Positions 1 to 7,816 of a DNA stretch of 64,000 nt are shown one piece after another (position 1 is the stretch's first letter; every line of letters begins with the position of its first letter). The notes beneath the pieces were generated by a model. That model searched no databases, was not told the DNA's origin, and worked only from the letters and a program-made list of their open reading frames with translations. Origin of the DNA: Microterricola gilva (GTDB lineage: Bacteria > Actinomycetota > Actinomycetes > Actinomycetales > Microbacteriaceae). The position numbers were made by a program, and so were the translations under genes. The stretch spans positions 1,240,001-1,304,000 of the forward strand of contig NZ_SHLC01000001.1 in the NCBI RefSeq assembly GCF_004217495.1, written 5' to 3'.

Positions 1-1
1 C

Positions 2-61
2 CGCGCCGCTGCTCGACCGACGACTGCCACCCAGCCAGACGCGACAGGACACGAACGATGA
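2..61 (+). CDS. C-terminal tail of an upstream gene (partial)
   Basis: An open frame runs from the left edge to a TGA at 59-61 that overlaps the ATG at 58 in the ATGA arrangement. This is the usual spacing within a translationally coupled operon. Only about 19 residues are visible (ending ATGHER) and they identify no family. By position it could be the end of the ATPase or another component of the transporter that follows. That is inference only. Confidence 0.35.
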   Translation, partial: RAAARPTTATQPDATGHER

Positions 62-960
62 CGACCACCTCCACGGTGCCGCGGCCACCGCGCACACCCG
101 CACGCGCGGCATCCGCCTTCCTCAGCGCCCACCCGCGCACACGACTCATCCTGCTGCTCAGCGCCCCCTTGTTCTGGCTCGGCGTCGTCTATGTCGTGGC
201 GCTCGCGCTGCTGCTCGTCACCGCGTTCTGGTCGGTCGACAGCTTCACCGGCGAGGTCACGACCGAGTTCACGCTCGACAACATCATCGAGGTCGTCACC
301 GGCTCGCTCTACCAGACGGTCACCCTGCGCACGGTCGGAGTCGCACTCGCCGTCACGCTCATCGACGTGGCCTTCGCGCTGCCGATCGCGTTCTTCATGG
401 CCAAGGTCGCAACGCCCCGTATGCAGCGCGTGCTGCTGATCCTGGTGCTCACTCCGCTGTGGGCGAGCTACCTCGTCAAGGCGTACGCGTGGCGTTCGGT
501 TCTCTCGCAGGACGGCATCCTCGAGTGGCTCGTGGCGCCGTTCGGCGGCCAGACCATCGGCTACGGGTTGCCGGCGACGATCATCACGCTGTCATACCTC
601 TGGCTGCCGTACGTGATCCTGCCCATCTACGCTGGGCTCGAGCGGGTGCCGGACTCGCTGCTTGAGGCATCCGGTGACCTCGGCGGCAAGAGCTGGCCGA
701 CACTGCGTCTCGTGGTCTTCCCGCTCGTGCTGCCGGCCATCATCGCCGGCACGATCTTTGCCTTCGCGCTCTCGCTCGGCGACTACATCACCGTGAATAT
801 CGTCGGCGGCGCGAACCAGATGCTCGGAAACCTCGTCTACACGAACGTCGGCGCCGCGAACAACCTGCCGCTCGCGTCGGCGATCGCGCTCATCCCGATC
901 GCGATCATCTTCGGTTACCTCTTCCTCGTGCGCCGCACCGGCGCGCTCGACAACCTGTAA
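58..960 (+). CDS. ABC transporter permease, PotB type
   Basis: Integral membrane permease of a spermidine/putrescine-class ABC importer, 300 aa. The N-terminus is proline-rich and cytoplasmic. A first membrane helix lies near residues 30-57, with several more following. The EAA loop that contacts the ATPase is visible near residues 200-230 (EASGDLGGKSWPTLRLVVFP). The downstream gene starts 11 nt after the stop and encodes the partner permease, so the pair should form the heterodimeric channel. The binding protein and ATPase are not in the window and probably lie upstream. Substrate (polyamine or another small cation) is assigned only by subfamily resemblance. Confidence 0.85.
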   Translation: MTTTSTVPRPPRTPARAASAFLSAHPRTRLILLLSAPLFWLGVVYVVALALLLVTAFWSVDSFTGEVTTEFTLDNIIEVVTGSLYQTVTLRTVGVALAVTLIDVAFALPIAFFMAKVATPRMQRVLLILVLTPLWASYLVKAYAWRSVLSQDGILEWLVAPFGGQTIGYGLPATIITLSYLWLPYVILPIYAGLERVPDSLLEASGDLGGKSWPTLRLVVFPLVLPAIIAGTIFAFALSLGDYITVNIVGGANQMLGNLVYTNVGAANNLPLASAIALIPIAIIFGYLFLVRRTGALDNL

Positions 961-971
961 GGGGCGACCGG

Positions 972-1772
972 ATGCGACTCTCGCGACTCTCCCGCACGGC
1001 ACTCGGCATCATCACCGTGGTGATCCTGGTGATCGTCTACGTGCCGCTGTTCGTCGTGCTCGTGAACTCGTTCTCGACCTCGAGAACGCTCTCGTGGCCG
1101 CCGCCGGGTTTCACCCTCGAGTGGTGGGAGCGCGCCTTCCAGAGCGCAGGCGCCATGGAGGCCGTGGCGACGAGCGTGCAGATCGCCATCGTCGCGACGA
1201 TCATCTCGCTCGTGCTCGGCACACTCATCTCGCTCGCGCTGCAACGGTTCGAGTTCTTCGGTCGCGAAGCGATCAGCCTGCTCGTGATCCTGCCGATCGC
1301 GCTGCCTGGCATCATCACCGGTATCGCGCTCAACAACTTCTTCCGCACGATCATGGGCGTACCGCTCTCGATCTGGACGGTCGTGATCGCGCACGCGACC
1401 TTCTGCATCGTCACGGTGTTCAACAACGTGATCGCGCGCCTGCGGCGGCTCGGCACGAATTTCGAGGAGGCATCCGCCGACCTCGGTGCAGGGCTCTGGA
1501 CGACCTTCCGCCTTGTCACCTTTCCGCAGCTGCGTTCCGCGCTGTTCGCGGGGGGTCTGCTCGCCTTCGCGCTGAGCTTCGACGAGATCATCGTGACGAC
1601 ATTCACCGCCGGCTCCGGGGTGACGACTCTGCCGATCTTCATCCTGAACAACATGTTCCGGCCGAACCAGGCCCCGATCGTGTCGGTCATCGCCGTCGTG
1701 CTGGTGCTGGTGTCGATCGTTCCGATCTACATCGCACAGCGCATTGCGGGAACAGAGAAGACGCTGCGCTGA
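972..1772 (+). CDS. ABC transporter permease, PotC type
   Basis: Second membrane subunit of the polyamine-class ABC importer, 266 aa, about six predicted helices. Residues 1-35 form the first hydrophobic segment. The EAA motif (EASADLGAGLWTTFRLVTFP) sits near residues 165-190. The C-terminus is short and basic. It follows its partner by 11 nt and is the last gene of the operon, because the next gene is an unrelated DNA polymerase. Length and topology match PotC-family permeases. Confidence 0.85.
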   Translation: MRLSRLSRTALGIITVVILVIVYVPLFVVLVNSFSTSRTLSWPPPGFTLEWWERAFQSAGAMEAVATSVQIAIVATIISLVLGTLISLALQRFEFFGREAISLLVILPIALPGIITGIALNNFFRTIMGVPLSIWTVVIAHATFCIVTVFNNVIARLRRLGTNFEEASADLGAGLWTTFRLVTFPQLRSALFAGGLLAFALSFDEIIVTTFTAGSGVTTLPIFILNNMFRPNQAPIVSVIAVVLVLVSIVPIYIAQRIAGTEKTLR

Positions 1773-1806
1773 CCACGCTGTCAGCGGGCGGCATTACGCT
1801 CGAAGG

Positions 1807-3027
1807 GTGAGCAAGCAAGACGGGTCGACGCGGCAGGTGAGTGCACCGGGCGCCGACGACTCGCGGACGCCGTTCCTGCACGTCGACCTCGACGCGTTCT
1901 TCGCATCCGTCGAGCTCCTGGACAATCCGGACCTCGCGGGCAAGCCGGTCGTCGTCGGTGGCCTGGGCCCGCGTTCCGTGGTGTCCGCAGCCAACTACGA
2001 GGCCCGTCGCTACGGCGTGAACTCGGCGATGCCGATGGCGTTGGCGCTTCGGCGATGCCCGAATGCCGTCGTCGTCCCTGTGCGGATGCACCGCTATGCC
2101 GAGCTCTCGGCGCAGGTGATGGCCATCTTCGACGACATGACGCCGCTGGTCGAGCGCCTCGGCATCGATGAGGCCTTCCTCGACGTCTCCGGCGCGGCCA
2201 AGCTGCTCGGTTCACCCCGCGTCGTCGCGGAACTGCTGCGGGCCCGGGTGCTCGCGGAAACGGGGCTGACCTGCTCGGTCGGCGTCGCGTCAACGAAGTT
2301 CGTCGCCAAGCTCGCCTCCGGGCGTTCCAAGCCCAACGGCCTGCTCGTCGTGCCGGCCGACCAGACGCTGGCGTTCCTGCATCCGCTGCCGGTCAGCGCC
2401 CTCTGGGGCGTCGGCGCGGCGACAGAGGCCCAGCTGAAGAAGCTGGGGCTCAAACGGGTCGCGGATGTCGCGGAGACACCGCTCGGTGTCCTGCAGTCCA
2501 CGCTCGGCCCCGCGCTCGGCCTCAAGCTGCACAGCCTCGCCAACGGGCTCGACCCGCGCGAGATCAGCACGGAGCGCGAAGAGAAGAGTATCGGCCACGA
2601 GACCACATTCAGTTACGACATCACCGACATCCGCGAGATCAGACGTGCGCTGCTGCGGCAATCGGATGACGTCGCCGCCCGGCTGCGCCGCGCTGAGCTC
2701 GTGGCGAGGACCGTCGTGCTGAAGCTGCGCTACAGCGACTTCAGCACGGTGACGAAGTCGCGCACGCTCGCCGAGCCGACGAACGTCGGCAGGCGCATCT
2801 ATGAGGAGGCGCTCGCCGCCTTCGACGCGCTGGGTGCGGAGGGCAAGCGGGTTCGCCTCATCGGTGTGCGCGCGGAGCAGCTCGGTGTCGGCGGTGGGAG
2901 CCTCGGCTTGTGGGACCCGGATGAGGAGTGGCGGGACGCGGAACTGGCCGTCGACGAGGTCACGGCCCGTTTTGGCAAGGGCATGCTGAAGCCGGCGGCA
3001 CTGGTCAGGTCGCCGCCCGAGGGGTAG
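1807..3027 (+). CDS. dinB: DNA polymerase IV (Y-family)
   Basis: Translesion DNA polymerase, 406 aa from the GTG at 1807. The palm motif HVDLDAFFASVE begins about 20 residues in and carries the first metal-binding Asp. The second catalytic motif (ERLGIDEAFLDVS) lies near residues 113-125 with the paired Asp-Glu. SGRSKPNGLLVV follows in the fingers region, then a little-finger domain. A second in-frame GTG at 1837 is an alternative start, since residues before HVDLD are not conserved. No convincing LexA box was seen in the short upstream gap, so SOS control is not shown. The C-terminus does not end in a recognisable beta-clamp motif. Confidence 0.93.
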   Translation: MSKQDGSTRQVSAPGADDSRTPFLHVDLDAFFASVELLDNPDLAGKPVVVGGLGPRSVVSAANYEARRYGVNSAMPMALALRRCPNAVVVPVRMHRYAELSAQVMAIFDDMTPLVERLGIDEAFLDVSGAAKLLGSPRVVAELLRARVLAETGLTCSVGVASTKFVAKLASGRSKPNGLLVVPADQTLAFLHPLPVSALWGVGAATEAQLKKLGLKRVADVAETPLGVLQSTLGPALGLKLHSLANGLDPREISTEREEKSIGHETTFSYDITDIREIRRALLRQSDDVAARLRRAELVARTVVLKLRYSDFSTVTKSRTLAEPTNVGRRIYEEALAAFDALGAEGKRVRLIGVRAEQLGVGGGSLGLWDPDEEWRDAELAVDEVTARFGKGMLKPAALVRSPPEG

Positions 3028-3036
3028 CGTGTCGGC

Positions 3037-3375
3037 ATGAGCAATATTGCTGTGCAGCTGGCCGATTCCGTCCGCGGTGGCGGAGCATCGATGGTCTACG
3101 GAGACAAGGTCGAGGTCGACGGACAGTCGATGGTCCCCGTCGCCCTCGCCTGGTACGGCTTCGGCGGTGGTGGGGCGCCCGACAGAGGCTCATCAGATTC
3201 CGCGCTGGGTGGTGGCGGCGGCGGTGGAGCGGCCATCCCGATCGGCGCCTACGTCAAACGTGACGGCGTGCTCCGCTTCGAGCCGAATGTCGTCTCGCTG
3301 CTGGCAGTTGCGACGCCGTTCGTCTGCGTCGCCGGTTGGGCGCTGTCCCGCGTCATCCGCGCGCTCAAGAGCTGA
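3037..3375 (+). CDS. GerW/YtfJ-like small protein
   Basis: A 112-aa protein with the GerW (spore protein YtfJ) layout. An N-terminal amphipathic segment is followed by VYGDKVEVDGQSMVPVALAW (residues about 20-39), a glycine-rich stretch (GFGGGG and GGGGGGGAA), and then IPIGAYVKRDGVLRFEP. A C-terminal hydrophobic helix (about residues 89-106) probably anchors it to the membrane. It starts 9 nt after dinB, with a GAGGGG ribosome site. In endospore formers the family is needed for germination. This organism is not expected to form endospores, so its role here is unknown. Confidence 0.7.
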   Translation: MSNIAVQLADSVRGGGASMVYGDKVEVDGQSMVPVALAWYGFGGGGAPDRGSSDSALGGGGGGGAAIPIGAYVKRDGVLRFEPNVVSLLAVATPFVCVAGWALSRVIRALKS

Positions 3376-3406
3376 CGCGGGGGCAACCCAGGCAGAGGAG
3401 AGCCTC

Positions 3407-3991
3407 GTGGGCACGGTGGTCATGTACGGTTCGGTGTCTGCTGACGGCTTCATCGCCGACGAGAACGACCAGCCAGGACCACTGTTCGACTGGTTGACCA
3501 GCGGTGATGTCCCCCTGGACGAGAGCGGCGTGCTGATGGTGTCGCAGACGTCCTACGAGTACATCCGGCCGTACTGGGATCAGATCGGGGTGACGGTCGT
3601 CGGCCGCCACGTCTTCGACCTGACGGACGGCTGGGAGGGGACGCCCCCGAGCGGGATCGACCACGTGGTCGTCGTGACACACCGTCCGCAGCCGGATGGC
3701 TGGGACCCAAACGCGCCGTTCCACTTCGTCGACGGCGTCGAGGCGGCCATGGCCATGGCCCACGAGCTCGCGGGGGACCGCACTGTCGAGGTCGCCGCGG
3801 GTGACGTTGGTGGCCAGGTGCTCGCCGCCGGCCTGGTCGACGAGGTACGCATGGATGTCGCACCCGTCGTGTTCGGGTCAGGCAAGCGCTACTTCGGGTC
3901 GGTCAACGCACAGCAGTTGCTGGAGGATCCAGAGGTGTTGCAGGGCAACCGGGTGCTGCACCTGCGCTATCGCGTTCAGCGGGCGCGGTAG
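3407..3991 (+). CDS. RibD C-terminal/dihydrofolate reductase-like protein
   Basis: A 194-aa stand-alone reductase of the DHFR/RibD-C fold. The start is the GTG at 3407 with GAGGAGAG about 6 nt upstream. The family hallmarks are MYGSVSADGFIAD at the N-terminus, a central VEVAAGDVGGQVLAAGLVDE (NADPH-binding region, about residues 123-145) and PVVFGSGKRYF near 155. Such proteins in actinobacteria are NAD(P)H-dependent reductases of mostly unknown substrate. A direct role in riboflavin or folate synthesis should not be assumed. Its last 16 nt overlap an antisense small membrane gene. Confidence 0.8.
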   Translation: MGTVVMYGSVSADGFIADENDQPGPLFDWLTSGDVPLDESGVLMVSQTSYEYIRPYWDQIGVTVVGRHVFDLTDGWEGTPPSGIDHVVVVTHRPQPDGWDPNAPFHFVDGVEAAMAMAHELAGDRTVEVAAGDVGGQVLAAGLVDEVRMDVAPVVFGSGKRYFGSVNAQQLLEDPEVLQGNRVLHLRYRVQRAR

Positions 3992-4131
3992 CGCGCCACC
4001 AGCGAGGCGATCCGGTCGGACATCGCGGCGCGAACCGGCAGGCCAGCCGCGATCCGTCGGCGGCGGCGCACGGAGAGTGCGAGCAGCGCGATCATCAGCG
4101 CCGCCAACGGCAGCAAGATCACAATGCCCAT
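3976..4131 (-). CDS. Small single-span membrane protein
   Basis: A 51-aa open frame, ATG at 4129-4131 to TGA at 3976-3978. It begins MGIVILLPLAALMIALLAL, a clean transmembrane helix of about 19 residues. A very basic run (SVRRRRRIAAG) follows, and then a short amphipathic tail ending YRAR. The helix-plus-arginine layout is typical of real small membrane proteins and is unlikely by chance in an otherwise empty gap. It is convergent with the reductase gene and overlaps its end by 16 nt. No family is recognised, and no strong ribosome site is visible. Confidence 0.5.
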   Translation of the reverse strand: MGIVILLPLAALMIALLALSVRRRRRIAAGLPVRAAMSDRIASLVARYRAR

Positions 4132-4202
4132 GCTGCGATGCTAGCCGCTCTGCTGCGCCCCGAATGCCGAGTCGCGGGGGCGGGGCTATACTCGATGACG
4201 AA

Positions 4203-4288
4203 CACGGGAGTCCGGTGAGCCGGGCTGAGAGGAAGCTGATCAAGCTTCGACCGTCGAACCTGATCTGGATCATGCCAGCGCAGGGAGG
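4203..4288 (+). promoter_or_regulatory. TPP riboswitch (thi box aptamer)
   Basis: The sequence carries the conserved thi-box elements in order: ACGGGAGTCC, then GGCTGAGAGG, then ACCTGATCTGGATCATGCC and CGCAGGGAGG. A TATACT hexamer at 4187-4192 is a plausible -10 box placing the RNA start just before the aptamer. It binds thiamine diphosphate and here precedes ykoEDC, so TPP should repress synthesis of the thiamine-precursor transporter. Confidence 0.96.
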
Positions 4289-4307
4289 CAGAAACAATCT
4301 CATACCC

Positions 4308-4337
4308 GTGCCCTCTTTTCATCGAACGAAAGGGCAC
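4308..4337 (+). promoter_or_regulatory. RBS-sequestering hairpin downstream of TPP aptamer
   Basis: GTGCCCT (4308-4314) pairs perfectly with AGGGCAC (4331-4337). The right arm contains most of AAAGGG (4329-4334), the only good ribosome site for the GTG start at 4343. There is no U-rich run after the stem. This suggests the expression platform blocks translation rather than terminating transcription. The pairing is seen; the mechanism is inference. Confidence 0.65.
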
Positions 4338-4342
4338 GAACA

Positions 4343-4990
4343 GTGCATGCAACAATCGCACCACACAATCACTCAAACAGCGGGTCATCCAACGCGGCTC
4401 CGGCGCGCATCGGCAGCTGGCGGGTCGTCGACATCGTCGTCGCCAGCGTCCTCGGCGTCGCCGCCGGTGTCATCTTCTGGGCTTGGGGGCTCGCCTGGGA
4501 GACGGTCAGCTCGCCGCTGAAGGTGGCGCTGCCCGGAATGCAGGCGGCGCTCGCGGCCGTCTGGCTGTTCGCCGGCGTGCTTGGCGGTCTCGTCATCCGC
4601 AAGCCGGGTGCCGCCGTGTACACCTCCACCCTGGCCGCAGTCGTCTCGGCGCTCGTCGGCACCCAGTGGGGCGGATTCCTCACGATCGAGGCCGGCCTCG
4701 TGCAGGGCCTCGGCGCAGAGCTGGTGTTCCTGCTCTTCCTGTACCGCCACTGGACCCTGCCGGTCGCGATCCTCGCCGGAGCGGGCGCCGGCCTCGGCAT
4801 GGCCGTGAACGACCTGCTGCTCTGGTACCCGGGCGCCGCCACCGAGTTCATCGTGATCTACACGATCTCGGCCGTCGTCGGCGGTGCCGTCATCGCCGGG
4901 GCGCTGTCGTGGTTCGCCGTGCGCGGGCTCGCGGCCACCGGCGCACTCAGCCGTTTCGCCTCGGGCCGGCAGGCCCGGATCTCGGCCTGA
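4343..4990 (+). CDS. ykoE: Thiamine-precursor ECF transporter S component
   Basis: Substrate-binding membrane subunit of the YkoEDC energy-coupling-factor transporter, thought to import hydroxymethylpyrimidine or thiamine. It has 215 aa with about five or six helices beginning near residue 28 (VVDIVVASVLGVAAGVIFWAW). The aromatic-rich Trp-containing loops (WAWGLAWE, GTQWGGF, LLWYPGAATEF) are typical of YkoE. The GTG start is supported by AAAGGG about 8 nt upstream. The TPP riboswitch in the leader confirms the thiamine connection. The ATPase starts 3 nt after the stop. Confidence 0.93.
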   Translation: MHATIAPHNHSNSGSSNAAPARIGSWRVVDIVVASVLGVAAGVIFWAWGLAWETVSSPLKVALPGMQAALAAVWLFAGVLGGLVIRKPGAAVYTSTLAAVVSALVGTQWGGFLTIEAGLVQGLGAELVFLLFLYRHWTLPVAILAGAGAGLGMAVNDLLLWYPGAATEFIVIYTISAVVGGAVIAGALSWFAVRGLAATGALSRFASGRQARISA

Positions 4991-4993
4991 CCC

Positions 4994-6469
4994 GTGACCG
5001 GGCAGCAGGGCGCGGCGCGCGTCGACGTACAGGGCTGGGGTTGGCGGCACGCCGGCCGCAGTTCCTGGGCGGTCAGCGGCGTCGACTTCTCGATTTCGGC
5101 CGGGGAGAGGGTGCTGCTTCTCGGCGCATCCGGCGCCGGCAAGTCGACCCTGCTGCACGGCCTCGCCGGCGTGCTCGGCGGCGAGGAGGAGGGCGAGCAC
5201 AGCGGCGCGCTGCTCATCGACCGGATGCCGGCCGCCACAGCACGGGGCCGGAGCGGCCTCGTGCTGCAGGACCCGGACTCCCAGGTCATCCTGGCCAGGG
5301 TCGGCGACGACGTGGCCTTCGGCTGCGAGAATCTCGGCCTCGACCGCGAGGAGATCTGGCGCCGCGTGCGGGAATCCCTCGACGCCGTCGGGCTCGACGT
5401 CGGGCTGGACCGGAGCACCTCGGCCCTCTCCGGCGGGCAGAAACAGCGACTGGCCCTGGCCGGCGCGCTGGCGATGCGCCCCGGCCTCCTGCTCCTCGAC
5501 GAGCCGACGGCGAACCTTGATCCGGCCGGCGTCGTCGAGGTGCAACAGGCCGTCGCCCGCGTGCTCGAGAACCGGTCGACGACGCTCGTCGTCGTCGAGC
5601 ACCGGGTCGAGGTGTGGCTGCCGCTGGTCGACCGCGTGATCGTGCTCGGCGCCGACGGCGGCGTGCTGGCCGACGGCGAGCCGGAGCGTGTGCTCCGCGA
5701 ACAGGGGGAGAGCCTTGCGGCCGCCGGAGTCTGGGTTCCCGGTCACGCACCGGCAGCGCCGGAGCGACGGCGCACGGCCGAGCCGACGCCGTTGCTCGAG
5801 GCGCGCTCCCTGGCGGTGAGTCGGATGCCGCGGCATCCCGTTGCCGACGGCATCGAGCTCGGCGTACAGGCCGGCCGCGCGCTCGCCATCACCGGCCCGA
5901 ACGGCGCGGGCAAGTCGACGCTCGCGCTGACGCTGGCCGGACTGCTGCCCCCGACCGGAGGCGAGCTCATCGCCACGGACGCTCTGGCGCAGGGGGCCGG
6001 CCCCGCTCCGATCCGCTGGAAGTCCCGCCAGCTGCTCACCCGTGTCGGAACGGTGTTCCAGGACCCGGAGCACCAGTTCCTCACCGCCAAGGTGCGGGAC
6101 GAGCTCGCCGTCGGCCCGAAAGCCGTCGGCGCGAGCGCTGCCGAGGTGAGCGCCGTCATCGACGAGCTGCTCACGAGGCTGCGGCTCAGCCACCTCGCCG
6201 AGGCGAATCCATTCACCCTCTCCGGCGGCGAGAAACGCCGCCTCTCCGTTGCCACCGTGCTCGCGACGCGCCCGCGCATGCTCGTGCTCGACGAACCGAC
6301 ATTCGGGCAGGACGCTCGCACCTGGCGCGAGCTGCTCGCGCTCCTGGCCGGGCTCGTCGACGACGGCCACGCGCTCGTCGCCGTGACGCACGATGCAGCC
6401 TTCGTGCGGGCCATCGCCGACGAGGAGTACGTGCTCGGCGCGCACGCCGGCCAGGAGGTCCGCCGATGA
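4994..6469 (+). CDS. ykoD: ECF transporter double ATPase
   Basis: Fused energy-coupling ATPase, 491 aa, with two ABC domains in one chain. Domain 1 has Walker A GASGAGKST near residue 45 and signature LSGGQKQR near 150, followed by LLLLDEPTANLD. Domain 2 has GPNGAGKST near 300, LSGGEKRRLS near 412 and LVLDEPTFGQD. This replaces the separate EcfA1/EcfA2 pair of group II systems, as is usual for YkoD. The start is a GTG 3 nt after ykoE. The stop overlaps the ykoC start by 4 nt, indicating translational coupling under the same riboswitch. Confidence 0.93.
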   Translation: MTGQQGAARVDVQGWGWRHAGRSSWAVSGVDFSISAGERVLLLGASGAGKSTLLHGLAGVLGGEEEGEHSGALLIDRMPAATARGRSGLVLQDPDSQVILARVGDDVAFGCENLGLDREEIWRRVRESLDAVGLDVGLDRSTSALSGGQKQRLALAGALAMRPGLLLLDEPTANLDPAGVVEVQQAVARVLENRSTTLVVVEHRVEVWLPLVDRVIVLGADGGVLADGEPERVLREQGESLAAAGVWVPGHAPAAPERRRTAEPTPLLEARSLAVSRMPRHPVADGIELGVQAGRALAITGPNGAGKSTLALTLAGLLPPTGGELIATDALAQGAGPAPIRWKSRQLLTRVGTVFQDPEHQFLTAKVRDELAVGPKAVGASAAEVSAVIDELLTRLRLSHLAEANPFTLSGGEKRRLSVATVLATRPRMLVLDEPTFGQDARTWRELLALLAGLVDDGHALVAVTHDAAFVRAIADEEYVLGAHAGQEVRR

Positions 6470-7248
6470 GCGTCATGACGCCCGTCGGCACGACGAGCGC
6501 GCTCGGTCGGCTGAACCCGGTGGCGAAGATCGCCGCCACGATCCCGATCACCCTCGCGCTCGTGCTCACTCTCGACTGGGTGTCTGCGACGGTCGCCCTG
6601 CTGCTCGAGATCGCGGTGCTCTGCGCCGGCGGGCTCGGGAGGGTGATCTTCAGCGCCCGTTGTCTGCCCGTGTGGATCGCCGCACCGCTCACCGGATTCA
6701 GCATGGTGCTCTACGGTCAGGCATCCGGCGAGACCTACGTCGAGTTCTGGCTGGTGCACGTGACAGAGGGCTCTGTGGCGATCGGCGTCGCCACCTGCAT
6801 GCGCGTGCTCGCCATCGCGCTGCCCGCCGTCGTGCTGTTCATCACGATCGACCCGACCGAACTGGCCGACGGCCTCGCCCAGGTGGCGAAGCTGCCGAGT
6901 CGCTTCGTGCTCGGCGCCCTCGCCGCGCTGCGCCTCGTCGGCCTGTTCATCGACGACTGGCGATCGCTGCAGCTGGCCAGACGTGCCCGCGGTGTCGCCG
7001 ACCGCGGCCTGCTCCGGCGCCTGCTCGGGCAGGCGTTCGCACTGCTCGTGCTCTCGATCCGGCGCGGCAGCAAGTTGGCCACGGCCATGGAGGCCCGCGG
7101 CTTCGGTGGCTCCACCCGGCGCAGCTGGGCCCGCGAATCGCTCTTCGGCGCTCCGGACTGGTTCGCCATTGCCGTCGGGTTCGCGATCGCCGCGGCCTCC
7201 GTCACGGTGGCGGTCGCCACGGGGAGCTGGAACTTTGTGCTGCGCTGA
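6466..7248 (+). CDS. ykoC: ECF transporter T component
   Basis: Transmembrane coupling subunit (EcfT/CbiQ family), 260 aa from the ATG at 6466, which overlaps the ykoD stop as ATGA. Several helices are present (for example near residues 20-55, 60-85, 95-125 and 230-255). The cytoplasmic coupling motifs are visible as ARRARGVADRG (near 165) and AMEARGFGG (near 205), the Ala-Arg-Gly signatures that contact the ATPases. It completes the YkoEDC thiamine-precursor importer. Confidence 0.92.
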   Translation: MSVMTPVGTTSALGRLNPVAKIAATIPITLALVLTLDWVSATVALLLEIAVLCAGGLGRVIFSARCLPVWIAAPLTGFSMVLYGQASGETYVEFWLVHVTEGSVAIGVATCMRVLAIALPAVVLFITIDPTELADGLAQVAKLPSRFVLGALAALRLVGLFIDDWRSLQLARRARGVADRGLLRRLLGQAFALLVLSIRRGSKLATAMEARGFGGSTRRSWARESLFGAPDWFAIAVGFAIAAASVTVAVATGSWNFVLR

Positions 7249-7798
7249 GGCTGATGCCGGCGCCGACATCCGCCCGCTGCTCGAGCTGATCCTGGCCGCC
7301 CCGCGCGCCGCGGTGGTCGTGGTCGACGGCCCGAGCGGTGCGGGCAAGAGCACGCTGGCCGACCGGCTCATCGCGGCATGGCCGACGGATGCCGCCCCGC
7401 AACTGGTTCGCCTCGACGACGTCTATCCCGGCTGGGGCGGCCTCGTCGCCGGCGCCGAGCAGCTGCGCTCCGGTCTGCTGGCTGCGCGCGCGGCCGGGCG
7501 GCCGGCTGGCTGGCGGCGCTGGGACTGGGCCGATGGTGCTCCGGCGGAGTGGCACGCCATCGATCCGGAGCGTCCGGTTGTCATCGAGGGCTGCGGAGCG
7601 TTCATCGGTGATGCCGCGCACCTGGCAGACATCGCGGTGTGGGTCAGCGCGGACGACACCGTGCGCAAGGACAGGGCGCTCGCCCGTGACGCGGGCGGCT
7701 TCGACGCCCACTGGGACGAGTGGCAGCGCCAGTGGCTGGACTACGAGGAGCGCGAGAATCCGCGCGAGCGTGCGCTCGTCGTGTGCGAGGCGGACTAG
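7235..7798 (+). CDS. P-loop kinase, uridine kinase-like
   Basis: About 187 aa with Walker A GPSGAGKST near residue 30, VRLDDVYPGWGG near 60 and VVIEGCGAF near 115. This layout resembles uridine kinase-like and other small-molecule kinases of the P-loop superfamily. The frame has no ATG near the expected N-terminus. The best start is a TTG at 7235, inside the end of ykoC, giving a 14-nt overlap. It is the last gene of the riboswitch-led cluster, so it may phosphorylate an imported thiamine-related compound, although it does not resemble ThiD or ThiN. The substrate is unknown. Confidence 0.72.
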   Translation: MCCAEADAGADIRPLLELILAAPRAAVVVVDGPSGAGKSTLADRLIAAWPTDAAPQLVRLDDVYPGWGGLVAGAEQLRSGLLAARAAGRPAGWRRWDWADGAPAEWHAIDPERPVVIEGCGAFIGDAAHLADIAVWVSADDTVRKDRALARDAGGFDAHWDEWQRQWLDYEERENPRERALVVCEAD

Positions 7799-7816
7799 CT
7801 GGTCAGCCCCGCGGCA

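Noticed and set aside
1744-1806. Upstream extension of DNA polymerase IV from 1744
   Set aside because: It overlaps the end of the permease gene and adds Arg-rich residues absent from the family; a GTG at 1807 fits better.
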